52,646 nt of DNA from Bacteroidales bacterium (GTDB lineage Bacteria; Bacteroidota; Bacteroidia; Bacteroidales; UBA3663): contig JAILKE010000023.1 in the NCBI GenBank assembly GCA_024694125.1, forward strand, positions 1-52,646, given 5' to 3'. The notes beneath the pieces are model-generated. The model was not told where the DNA came from. It ran no database searches and saw only the letters and a program-made list of their open reading frames with translations. A program made the position numbers and the translations under genes. This document shows, piece by piece, positions 19,528 to 27,416 of this stretch. Each line of letters begins with the position of its first letter. Within the stretch, counting starts at the first letter, position 1.

Positions 19528-19594
19528 GTTTTGTTATTTTGTTGTTCGGTTATCCAACTGGCACCCTGTGGATGCCGAATCAAAATAACAAAAC
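19528..19594 (-). promoter_or_regulatory. Strong RNA hairpin between nusA and infB
   Basis: GTTTTGTTATTTTG (19528-19541) pairs exactly with CAAAATAACAAAAC (19581-19594). TTCGG and CCGAA pair inside it, and the loop holds a further 7-bp stem. There is no U tract after the stem on the minus strand, so it is not a classic terminator. It lies in the 5' leader of infB when read from nusA, and could be a processing or attenuation site. Confidence 0.7.
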
Positions 19595-19621
19595 AACATA
19601 TATTACAGGCTGGCTCCAGCC

Positions 19622-20869
19622 TTATTCGAACTCCTTGGCCAAGATGCTGCGCACATCATCGACTGTCTCATCTTCAAGGTCGGCCTTCTCGGCCACCAGT
19701 TTAGGATCTGCTTCGAGCACGGCCTTGGCTGTAGCCAGACCGATACCCTTGAGGGCCTGGATGACCCAAGGTTCGATGGCATCGGCGAAGTCATCGAGGA
19801 AGATATCATCACCGTCACCCTCGCGATATACGTCAATCTGATAACCAGTCAGCAGCGATGCCAGCTTGATGTTGGCGCCGTTCTTACCGATGGCGAGGCT
19901 TACCTCCTCAGGACGCATGAAGACCTCGGCGGTCTTGCTCTCCTCGTGCACATGGATCTGCGAGATGGATGCAGGGGCCAATGCACGCTGGATGAACAGG
20001 TTCGTGTTGGATGTATATGGGATGACGTCGAGGTTCTCACCGCGCAACTCACGCACGATGCTGTGGATACGACCACCCTTCACACCTACGCAGGCGCCTA
20101 CTGGATCGATGCGGTCATCGCTGGTCTCGACAGCGATCTTGGCACGCTCACCTGGCAGACGGACAATCTTGACGATGCGGATGCTGCCATCGGCCACCTC
20201 AGGAATCTCGCGCTCCATCAGGCGCTGCAGGAAGACTGGCGAGGTACGCGACAGGATGATCTTTGGGTTGTTGTTGGTATTGTCCACACGGAGCACCACG
20301 GCGCGAACCTGGTCGCTCTTGCGGAAGTTGTCCGATGGAATCTGCTCCTGGCGAGGCAGGCTCAGTTCGTTGCCCTCCTCATCGACCATCAGCATCTCAC
20401 GCTTCCATATCTGATATACTTCAGCGGTGGTGATGCGGCCGATCAGGTCCTTGTACTTATTGTAGAGCACATCCTTCTGCAGCTCCAGGATCTTGGCTGC
20501 CAAGGTCTGGCGCAGGTTCAGGATGGCACGACGGCCGAAGTCCTCAAAGTGTACCTGCTCCGTGAAGTCCTCACCTACGGCGAGGTCCGGCACGGCCTTT
20601 TGAGCATCGCTCAGGCGTACCTGGAGGTTTTCGTTCTCGAGTTCGTCATCTGCTACGACCTTACGGTTTTTCCAGATTTCGAAGTCGCCCTTGTCGGGGT
20701 TGATAATGATGTCGAAGTTCTCGTCGGTCTCGAACATCTTTGCGAGGACCGAACGGAAGGAGTCTTCAAGTACACTAATCATCGTCGATCGATCGATATT
20801 CTTCAGTTCCTTGAACTCCTGGAGGGTATCCTTCATAGAGAGAACCTCCTCTTTTTGACGTGGTGCCAT
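19622..20869 (-). CDS. nusA: Transcription factor NusA
   Basis: Elongation, termination and antitermination factor, 415 residues. It has an N-terminal RNA polymerase-binding domain, an S1 domain (about 130-200), two KH domains (GVKGGRIHSIVREL and the AIGKNGANIKLAS motif) and a short helix-hairpin-helix-like end (LKGIGLATAKAVLEA). The first Met matches the usual Bacteroidales start. The gene order rimP-nusA-infB is conserved. Confidence 0.97.
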   Translation of the reverse strand: MAPRQKEEVLSMKDTLQEFKELKNIDRSTMISVLEDSFRSVLAKMFETDENFDIIINPDKGDFEIWKNRKVVADDELENENLQVRLSDAQKAVPDLAVGEDFTEQVHFEDFGRRAILNLRQTLAAKILELQKDVLYNKYKDLIGRITTAEVYQIWKREMLMVDEEGNELSLPRQEQIPSDNFRKSDQVRAVVLRVDNTNNNPKIILSRTSPVFLQRLMEREIPEVADGSIRIVKIVRLPGERAKIAVETSDDRIDPVGACVGVKGGRIHSIVRELRGENLDVIPYTSNTNLFIQRALAPASISQIHVHEESKTAEVFMRPEEVSLAIGKNGANIKLASLLTGYQIDVYREGDGDDIFLDDFADAIEPWVIQALKGIGLATAKAVLEADPKLVAEKADLEDETVDDVRSILAKEFE

Positions 20870-20888
20870 TGTTGGTGATAATGTATTT

Positions 20889-21377
20889 TTAGAAATTAAT
20901 AATATATTTTACCATATTGACGTCGGCGTGGCGCAGGTGTTCCTCGTGCTCTACCGACTGTTTTTTCTTGGATGGTTTGCCCGTAGCAGGATCGACCACT
21001 TTCTCCATCGTGGTCCAGGTCAGGTCGAAGCCTTCTTCGTCAGCAGCACCCAGTATTCCGGTCAGTTTGCGGCCGTCGCGCATCAGCGCTTCGACCTCCT
21101 CACCCTCGAATTTGGCGTACTGGCGCAGGACCTTGAGTGGCGATGTCAGACCAGCACTGCCCACTTCCAGTTCGAAGTCCTCCTTGTCGCGGTCCATGTG
21201 TTCGTCTATGTATCGGCTGATAGCGGCACACTCGTCCACATCGACAGCCTCGTCATTGTCTATTTCGACCACGATGCTGTTGTCGCGGCTCACCGTGACG
21301 TCCACCAGATAACTCTCGCTTTCGCTTTCCAGCAGAAACTGGTCCACCAGATCTATTATTTCCTGTTTATTTATCAT
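20889..21377 (-). CDS. rimP: Ribosome maturation factor RimP
   Basis: Assists 30S subunit maturation. It is 162 residues long, with the RimP N-terminal domain (VDVTVSRDNSIVVEIDNDEAVDVDEC split by the usual GSAGL region) and a C-terminal SH3-like domain. First gene of the minus-strand nusA-infB block. Confidence 0.93.
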   Translation of the reverse strand: MINKQEIIDLVDQFLLESESESYLVDVTVSRDNSIVVEIDNDEAVDVDECAAISRYIDEHMDRDKEDFELEVGSAGLTSPLKVLRQYAKFEGEEVEALMRDGRKLTGILGAADEEGFDLTWTTMEKVVDPATGKPSKKKQSVEHEEHLRHADVNMVKYIINF

Positions 21378-21444
21378 TGGGCAATGTCTCTAAAAAGTAA
21401 AGAGAAACGCTTTAAGTAGCGCCTCTCTTCACTCATTTCCGCTG

Positions 21445-21475
21445 CAAAGATACATATTTATTAGTAAACTTGCAA
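21445..21475 (-). promoter_or_regulatory. Promoter of the rimP-nusA-infB block
   Basis: On the minus strand TTGC (21472-21475), a 19 bp spacer and TATCTTTG (21445-21452). A start near 21438 would give a leader of about 60 nt. It may drive the whole co-directional run down to sufD. Confidence 0.65.
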
Positions 21476-21525
21476 GAAAAATCAATATTTTTTTCGTATT
21501 TCGCTCATTTTTCGCCAATTTTACC

Positions 21526-21655
21526 TATCTTTGCAGTTAATATAATATGAGATTTTGTACTTGGTACTTGGTTACTTTGTACTTTGTTACTTTGTACTTT
21601 GTTACTTTGTCACTTTGTACTTTGTCCCATAGTCACTTTATAATACCCTTATAAT
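21526..21655 (+). promoter_or_regulatory. manC promoter and repeat-filled leader
   Basis: TATCTTTG at 21526-21533 is a -7 box without a clear -33 box. The leader (about 21545-21640) is filled with 7-8 bp repeats of the type TTACTTTG and TACTTTG. The ATG follows at 21656. Confidence 0.55.
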
Positions 21656-22708
21656 ATGAATCATCTTGTCATCATGGCCGGCGGCATTGGCAGTCGTTTT
21701 TGGCCAATGTCAACACCGCAGTGCCCCAAGCAGTTTCTCGATATCATGGGCACTGGACGCACTATGATACAGCAGACCTGTGACCGTTTCGGTTCGCTCA
21801 TCGATATGTCGCACGTCTGGGTCGTCACTTCCAAGAATTTCCGTGACCTCGTCGCCGAACAGCTCCAGGGCATTGACCCTCAGCATATCCTGCTCGAGCC
21901 CTGCATGCGCAATACCGCACCCTGCCTGGCCTATGTCAGCTGGAAGATTCAGCGCGAGGATCCCGATGCAGCCATCTTCGTAGCTGCTTCGGACCACCTC
22001 GTCACCGACACGGCTCAGTTCCAGCGCTGCGTGGCTCAGGGCATAGACTTCGTCCGTCAGGGCGAACGTATCCTCACCCTTGGCATGAAGCCTACCCGTC
22101 CCGAGACTGGCTATGGCTACATCGAGCAGGGCGAGGCCAATGCCGAAGCTACCGGCTCCGAACCCATCTACCGTCTTGCCTCGTTCCGCGAGAAACCAGA
22201 TCTGGCCACCGCACAGCAGTATCTTGCCACGGGCCGCTACACCTGGAACAGCGGCATGTTCATCTGGACCGTCGGAACCATTGTCAACGAGTTGCGCCAA
22301 CACGCACCCGAGATTGCTGCCGTGATGGACCAGATAGCCCCTGCCCTCTTCACACCCGAGGAGCAAGCCAAGGTCGATGAACTCTATGCTACTTTCCCCA
22401 AGATTTCCATCGACTATGCCGTGATGGAGAAGACTCAGATTGCATCGGTCATGCCAGCCGAATTTGGCTGGAGCGATCTCGGCACCTGGGGCTCCCTTCA
22501 CACCCTCTTGCCTCAGGACGCCGACGGCAATGCCGTTGTTGGCGACCAGGTCAAGATGATTGAGAGTCAGGGCTGTATGGTCCGCATGCCCGCTGGCAAG
22601 CAGGTTGTCATACAGGGACTGAACGATGTCATTGTCTCCGAGCACAACGGTGTCCTCCTCATCTGCAAGTTGAGCGATGAGCAGCGCATCAAGGAGTGGC
22701 ACGACTGA
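21656..22708 (+). CDS. manC: Mannose-1-phosphate guanylyltransferase
   Basis: Makes GDP-mannose from mannose-1-phosphate and GTP, for cell-surface polysaccharide and glycoprotein. The 350-residue protein has the nucleotidyltransferase signature GGIGSRFWP followed by PKQFLDI, and the ASDH motif. It lacks the phosphomannose isomerase domain of longer homologues, which is normal for this short type. Confidence 0.93.
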   Translation: MNHLVIMAGGIGSRFWPMSTPQCPKQFLDIMGTGRTMIQQTCDRFGSLIDMSHVWVVTSKNFRDLVAEQLQGIDPQHILLEPCMRNTAPCLAYVSWKIQREDPDAAIFVAASDHLVTDTAQFQRCVAQGIDFVRQGERILTLGMKPTRPETGYGYIEQGEANAEATGSEPIYRLASFREKPDLATAQQYLATGRYTWNSGMFIWTVGTIVNELRQHAPEIAAVMDQIAPALFTPEEQAKVDELYATFPKISIDYAVMEKTQIASVMPAEFGWSDLGTWGSLHTLLPQDADGNAVVGDQVKMIESQGCMVRMPAGKQVVIQGLNDVIVSEHNGVLLICKLSDEQRIKEWHD

Positions 22709-22775
22709 TGGTATCTGCCATCGGACGCTTCTTTCCGATGCACTTGCTCTGTGTCTCTGGACCGAGTTGTAGCAT

Positions 22776-22985
22776 TTTCAATCATAAGCTCCCTTTCATA
22801 TTCTCCGTTAGAATCATGCGAGGGAGTATTCGTATGTCAAAGAACGTATGCTGTCCAGGAGTCCCGACACTCGTTGTCATGTCGTTTCCCTCTCAACAGC
22901 GGTGCAAAGGTACGGTCATTTTTTCATCCCTCCAAATTTTACCCCCCTATACTTTTGCCTATACTTGGCTATACTTGTGGCTGGA
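22776..22985 (-). promoter_or_regulatory. Promoter-boxA leader element B
   Basis: Inverted copy of the 4.3-kb element, reading leftward. It contains three AAGTATAG-type repeats (22947-22976), TTTG (22933-22936), a 20 bp spacer, TACCTTTG (22905-22912), about 59 nt of diverged leader, then the boxA-like TGTCAAAGAAC on the plus strand (22835-22845) within a 25-bp block identical to element A. A hairpin follows with arms 22821-22826 and 22789-22794. It points into the 3' end of manC and separates manC from the DUF2809 gene. Confidence 0.75.
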
Positions 22986-23006
22986 GCAGTCTCAAACAGC
23001 GATTTC

Positions 23007-23381
23007 ATGAAACATATCCTGTCCCCCATCATCGGCATCGCCGTCCTCATTCCCCTTGGATTATTATCGAGGCAGGTCAACTGGATACCCGCCGAGACAG
23101 GCGACGCCCTATGGGCCATGATGGTATTCTGTCTATGGCGCATCATCCTGTTTCGTTGCCGCCTGTCCACGGTTGCCGTCATCAGCCTGGCGCACTCCTT
23201 TCTGGTCGAGTTCTCGCAGATGCTCACCTGGCCGTGGCTCGTTTCTTTCCGCAGCACCTTCATCGGTCACATGATGCTGGGTCAAGGGTTCCTCTGGATT
23301 GACCTCCTGGCCTATGTCATAGGCATCGCTTGCATCTATATCATTTTCCTGGTCATCGAACATCGTACCCATCCCGATTAA
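23007..23381 (+). CDS. DUF2809 family membrane protein
   Basis: A 124-residue protein with four predicted helices. It shows the family pattern of EFSQML, a short turn, RST, GHMMLGQGF and D in a membrane context. Function unknown. The start at 23007 is the Met at the beginning of the first helix; the open frame continuing upstream runs through element B and is not coding. It ends just before a strong terminator. Confidence 0.78.
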   Translation: MKHILSPIIGIAVLIPLGLLSRQVNWIPAETGDALWAMMVFCLWRIILFRCRLSTVAVISLAHSFLVEFSQMLTWPWLVSFRSTFIGHMMLGQGFLWIDLLAYVIGIACIYIIFLVIEHRTHPD

Positions 23382-23389
23382 TATAGAAG

Positions 23390-23446
23390 ATCCCTCCACC
23401 AACAAGCCCGTTGACGGCTAACTGGTGGAGGGATTACCTCGTTTTT
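23390..23446 (+). terminator. Terminator between convergent DUF2809 and argB genes
   Basis: ATCCCTCCACCA (23390-23401) pairs perfectly with TGGTGGAGGGAT (23423-23434). T-rich sequence follows on the plus strand. The stem may serve both converging transcripts. Confidence 0.85.
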
Positions 23447-23470
23447 ATATTCTCAGTACCTGAAGTTCAA

Positions 23471-24271
23471 TCAACCTTTCAGTTTCGTTCCTTCGTCAGG
23501 ATGATCAATCTGGTCGGCGTGGGTTATGATCACCTCACGGACGCCCTGGCGAATGGCCTCGAAGCTGTTTTCGAGTTTGGGCAACATTCCGCCGCTGACC
23601 ACACCATCCTCTACCAGACGGGCGAAGTCGCTGGCTACTATCTCGGGGATGACGCTGTTGTCATCGTCCGGATTACGGAGCACGCCACGCTTCTCGAAGC
23701 AGAACATCAGCGTCACCTCGAAGTGCTTGGCCAGTGCCACTGCTACGGTCGATGCAATCGTATCGGCATTGGTATTGAGCAGATGTCCCTGGCAATCGTG
23801 GCCGATGGGCGACATCACGGGCACCACTCCCTTGGCTATCAGGTCGGCGAGCAGATCAGCATTGACACGGTCTATATCACCCACGAAACCGTAATCGACC
23901 GGCTGCACCGAGCCATCCTCCATCTTGACCTGCTTGATGGGACGTTTGTGCGAGACTATGACGTTCATGTCGGCTCCGGTCAGGCCCAACGCATTGACTC
24001 CACGAGCCTGCAGTTGAGCCACGATGTTCTTATTGACCAGTCCGGCATAGACCATCGTCACCACTTTGAGGGTCTCCGCATCGGTGATGCGCCTGCCACC
24101 TATCATGGTCTGCGCTATACCCAGTTGCTCGGCCACCTTGGTCGCACTGCGTCCTCCGCCGTGCACCAGCACCTTCAGTCCCTCTATCTTGGCGAACTTA
24201 TCAAGCAGGGCATTGAGGCTCTTTTCATCCTCGACTATACCACCGCCCACCTTTACTACGGTTATCTTCAT
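23471..24271 (-). CDS. argB: Acetylglutamate kinase
   Basis: Second step of arginine synthesis: phosphorylates N-acetylglutamate. The 266-residue product shows KVGGG, HGGGRSA, the LGLTGADMNVI segment and NTNADT. The start at 24271 (MKITVVKVGGG) is chosen because the kinase begins there and AAGGA lies just upstream. No other arginine gene is next to it. Confidence 0.93.
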   Translation of the reverse strand: MKITVVKVGGGIVEDEKSLNALLDKFAKIEGLKVLVHGGGRSATKVAEQLGIAQTMIGGRRITDAETLKVVTMVYAGLVNKNIVAQLQARGVNALGLTGADMNVIVSHKRPIKQVKMEDGSVQPVDYGFVGDIDRVNADLLADLIAKGVVPVMSPIGHDCQGHLLNTNADTIASTVAVALAKHFEVTLMFCFEKRGVLRNPDDDNSVIPEIVASDFARLVEDGVVSGGMLPKLENSFEAIRQGVREVIITHADQIDHPDEGTKLKG

Positions 24272-24345
24272 ATCCTTATCTGTTGTTTCTCGAGTTCCAG
24301 TTTTAGGAACTTGAATTATTGACAATCAATATTATTATCGGGTGG

Positions 24346-24377
24346 CAAAAGTACAAAAATATTTCGTATTTTCCAAA
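24346..24377 (-). promoter_or_regulatory. argB promoter
   Basis: Minus strand: TTTG (24374-24377), 20 bp spacer, TACTTTTG (24346-24353). The spacing is ideal. Confidence 0.75.
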
Positions 24378-24504
24378 CTTTTGTCAATATTTAGGGCCGA
24401 CAATAGGCATTTTTGCCACGACAAACTTATTTTTGTTCGTGCCGAATACTAAGAATCAAGAACTTTACAAAATATGTCATAACTGGAACTTTATATTTTG
24501 ATCT

Positions 24505-24597
24505 CATTGCCTTATTTTGCAAATTTTATCGATTTTCATTGCCTTATTTTACAATTTTCGACAATTTCCATTGCCTTATTTTGCAATAATCGATCCC
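24505..24597. repeat. Three 32-bp direct repeats
   Basis: CATTGCCTTATTTTGCAA-type units start at 24505, 24537 and 24569, exactly 32 bp apart. The first 17 bases are nearly invariant and the rest varies. They lie in the AT-rich space between argB and the polysaccharide locus. Confidence 0.85.
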
Positions 24598-24678
24598 GTT
24601 AATTAGAAAAGTAAGTTAAAGGGAAAAACACCGCAGATCAATCGGGAATAGGAGTTTTGTTATTTTTTTGCTCTTTTT

Positions 24679-24722
24679 GTTAAGGTGATGCAATGCCCCC
24701 GGCACTTCATCTTAACTTTTTT
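24679..24722 (+). terminator. Hairpin with flanking T runs
   Basis: GTTAAGGTGA pairs with the CATCTTAAC side of a stem-loop that has a CCCCCGG loop. It is followed by TTTTTTATT on the plus strand. No plus-strand gene ends nearby, so it may end an unannotated transcript. Confidence 0.5.
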
Positions 24723-24794
24723 ATTGGCAACACCCCCAAAAACAGGAGGCGGGAAGGACAGAAGAAGGAAAAGGAAAGGAAGTAAAAGAAGGGA

Positions 24795-24828
24795 AAAAAG
24801 AAATAGCTGGAGATAGAAATCCCCAGCT
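24795..24828 (-). terminator. Probable terminator of the polysaccharide operon
   Basis: On the minus strand AGCTGGGGA and TCTCCAGCT pair (24805-24828), followed by a T-rich run. It lies about 120 bp after the GH88-DUF2264 stop. Confidence 0.7.
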
Positions 24829-24949
24829 ACTCACATAATCAGTTAATCTAACCCATCCTAACATTCAGTTAATTTGATTAACTTCATTAAAAAAGCAATT
24901 TATCAAACATCTTAATCTTTCATTCCATACAGAGCAACACTGCAACGAT

Positions 24950-27295
24950 CTATCGGATAGAATGGTCGCGTGGTATCTCGACATTGTTCCACGCCCTGAG
25001 GCCCGACCAGGGGGCATAGGGATTGGCCCAGAACGGATCAGTCACAGGCAAACCCAGGGCACAGAAGGCGGCACAGCAAAGGTACTCCGAACCAGTATTG
25101 ATATAGTCCTCCGACATATTGATCTGGGCGCCCGTATAGCCAACGCGGAGCCAACCATTGGCATCGAACGTGTTAGGCTGGCTGAGCTGACGACGTATCA
25201 CGGCAGTCAGGCCGCAACGGACCTGTGCAGGGTTGAGGTGAGCAGGCAGCAAGTGCATCAGAGCAGCCGACGACATAGCGTGGAACGAGCCGAAACGATA
25301 CGTGATAGAGCGGCCGATGACAGGATAAGAGCCCTCGGGCGAAATCATACGTTCCAACTGCTCGGCATAGCGGCCCAGGCGACGCTGCTGCTGCGGACAG
25401 AAGTCGGCATTTTTCAGACCATGCTTGGCAGCCACGACGAGCACCTCGGTGAGCATAGGCTGGATGACCAGACTGTTGTAGTAATCGAGGTGGAAGTCTC
25501 GGCCATCACCATACCAGGCGTCACCCTTGTACCACTCATTGCGGAACTTCTCGACACCATACATCATACGCTGCTCGTCACAACTGCCGTCGAACTCCAG
25601 CAGGGCAGCTTCGACAATCGAAGCGAAGAGCAACCAGTTTGACTCGTAGGGGCGTATGCAACGGCTGTTCTTCAGTTCGGTGATCATACGCTGCTGCGTC
25701 ACCTTGTCCATACGGCCCCACAGCTGAGTCGGTGCACGGAGCAAGCCCTCGGCCAGGAAGGCGGCATCGACCAGCGGCTGCAGATGGCGGTTGTTGGTGA
25801 AGCGCAGATGATCAGGTGAATCAGGATTGACCGCATTGGCCAGACCGCGCAGCGTGAGCTGTATCATACGTTCGCGCAACTGACCTTCGGGCGTATCGTC
25901 GGGGCCCAACTCGAGCCATGGAGCGATGCCACATATAGTACGGCCCACAGCCTCCAGGTGCGACACCTCGTGACGGTCTGGGTCAGTACTGAGGGACTCG
26001 AACGGCATATTCTTCTTGAGCGTGCCATCAGCCAGATTCTGCAGCACAGGGGTAGCAATACGGACTGCGGCATCGACCCACACCTGACGGTCATCACTGC
26101 CGGTGGGGCGGCTGCGCAGCTGCTTGAGGCGCAGCAGAGCCTCGATGAAATAATAGTCGGCATAGGTGAGCGGCACATCGACCTCGCTCTTGCCCGGCAG
26201 AGAACCGACGCTGTGACGAAGCACGAAACCACCCTGCTCACCCACACGGGCCAGATAGGCAGGCGAAGAGAGTGCTCGCAACTGACGTTCCGCCAGAGCG
26301 AGCCAACGGGCAGCATCGGCCGACGGGTCGAGCTGGCTCAGTTCAATCAGCGCCGAAGCCATCACAGCGCCAGCCGAGGCATCGCGTGGAGCTGAGGGGA
26401 TATCGGGTGCGTCGAAGTCCCAGTATGGGATGCCGTCTTCGGGCAGACGTGGGTGCGATGCAATGAAGTTGGCTATCTGGCAGGCCTGCTTGAGATAAGC
26501 GGGGTTCAATGTCTCGCGGTACATCATCGTGTAGCCATACAGACCCCACGCCTGACCACGTGCCCAGGCGCTGCTGTCGGCTGCGCCCTGAGCCGTATTC
26601 TTGGCGTGCGGCTGACCCGTGGCTGGGTCGTACGACACGACGTGATAGGTGCTCATATCCTCACGGAAGTGGTTGCGCATCGTCGTATTGGCGTGACGCA
26701 TGGCCACCTGCACATAACGGCGGTTGTTGGACTGGCGCGACATGAAACTGAGCATCTCCAGGTTCATCATGTTGTCGATGATGACAGGATACTTCCAGCG
26801 GCGGTTGGGTTCCCAAGACTTGATCACGCCCACCTTGTCATCATAGCGGGTCAGCAAGCTCTCAGTACCCTCAGCAATGATGTCCAGGTAGCGTTGTTCA
26901 CCCGTCAGACGGTAGCCCTGGCCGAAACTGCAGTAGAGCATGAAGCCGAGGTCGTGCGTATCGGTCATCTTCTTGGCAGGCTCCACACGGTCCGTATAGA
27001 GCTTGGCATAATCGAGCAACTGCGACGACGGGCGGTCGCCATACAGCTGCCAGAGGACGCCGGGAAAGAATCCCGAGCACCACCAGCGGTAGTCGCTCGT
27101 CACGAGTCGGTCATTCTGATAGGTACGCGGCAATGCCGAAGGCTGTGCCTGGAGATTTTCGGCCATGATGAGGCTCTGACTGCGTGCGACGGAGAGGCTG
27201 CGCTCTATCATCTCGTCGAGCGTCTCGGCAGCCTGGGCCGATGCGGTAGCCAGCATAGCAGAGGCCAAAAGTGCTGAAAGTTTACTGTACTTCAT
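24950..27295 (-). CDS. GH88-DUF2264 fusion hydrolase
   Basis: A 781-residue secreted protein with signal peptide about 1-22. Residues about 30-395 form a GH88-type unsaturated uronyl hydrolase barrel. The two catalytic aspartates are visible: Asp115 in DTHDLGFM and Asp174 in IIDNMMNLEM. These enzymes remove the unsaturated uronic acid left by polysaccharide lyases. Residues about 425-775 match DUF2264 (PYESNWLLFASIVEAALL, GDGRDFHLDYYNS), a family recently placed among beta-glucuronidase-like glycoside hydrolases (GH154). Both activities in one chain would let a lyase product be trimmed in two ways. The start at 27295 gives the signal peptide. It is 121 bp downstream of susD in the same direction. 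Confidence 0.82.
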   Translation of the reverse strand: MKYSKLSALLASAMLATASAQAAETLDEMIERSLSVARSQSLIMAENLQAQPSALPRTYQNDRLVTSDYRWWCSGFFPGVLWQLYGDRPSSQLLDYAKLYTDRVEPAKKMTDTHDLGFMLYCSFGQGYRLTGEQRYLDIIAEGTESLLTRYDDKVGVIKSWEPNRRWKYPVIIDNMMNLEMLSFMSRQSNNRRYVQVAMRHANTTMRNHFREDMSTYHVVSYDPATGQPHAKNTAQGAADSSAWARGQAWGLYGYTMMYRETLNPAYLKQACQIANFIASHPRLPEDGIPYWDFDAPDIPSAPRDASAGAVMASALIELSQLDPSADAARWLALAERQLRALSSPAYLARVGEQGGFVLRHSVGSLPGKSEVDVPLTYADYYFIEALLRLKQLRSRPTGSDDRQVWVDAAVRIATPVLQNLADGTLKKNMPFESLSTDPDRHEVSHLEAVGRTICGIAPWLELGPDDTPEGQLRERMIQLTLRGLANAVNPDSPDHLRFTNNRHLQPLVDAAFLAEGLLRAPTQLWGRMDKVTQQRMITELKNSRCIRPYESNWLLFASIVEAALLEFDGSCDEQRMMYGVEKFRNEWYKGDAWYGDGRDFHLDYYNSLVIQPMLTEVLVVAAKHGLKNADFCPQQQRRLGRYAEQLERMISPEGSYPVIGRSITYRFGSFHAMSSAALMHLLPAHLNPAQVRCGLTAVIRRQLSQPNTFDANGWLRVGYTGAQINMSEDYINTGSEYLCCAAFCALGLPVTDPFWANPYAPWSGLRAWNNVEIPRDHSIR

Positions 27296-27416
27296 CTTTA
27301 AGTTTTGGTTTTGTAAAGCATGCGCCCCCACACCCAGTGGGAGCACATGCGAAAATGTATAAATAGCTAACCGATTTTGGTGTGTTCAATCGATCTGCTC
27401 AGCTGAGAAGAGGCGG

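Noticed and set aside
22751-23302. Plus-strand frame through element B into the DUF2809 gene
   Set aside because: Different frame from the DUF2809 product; its first part is the leader element.
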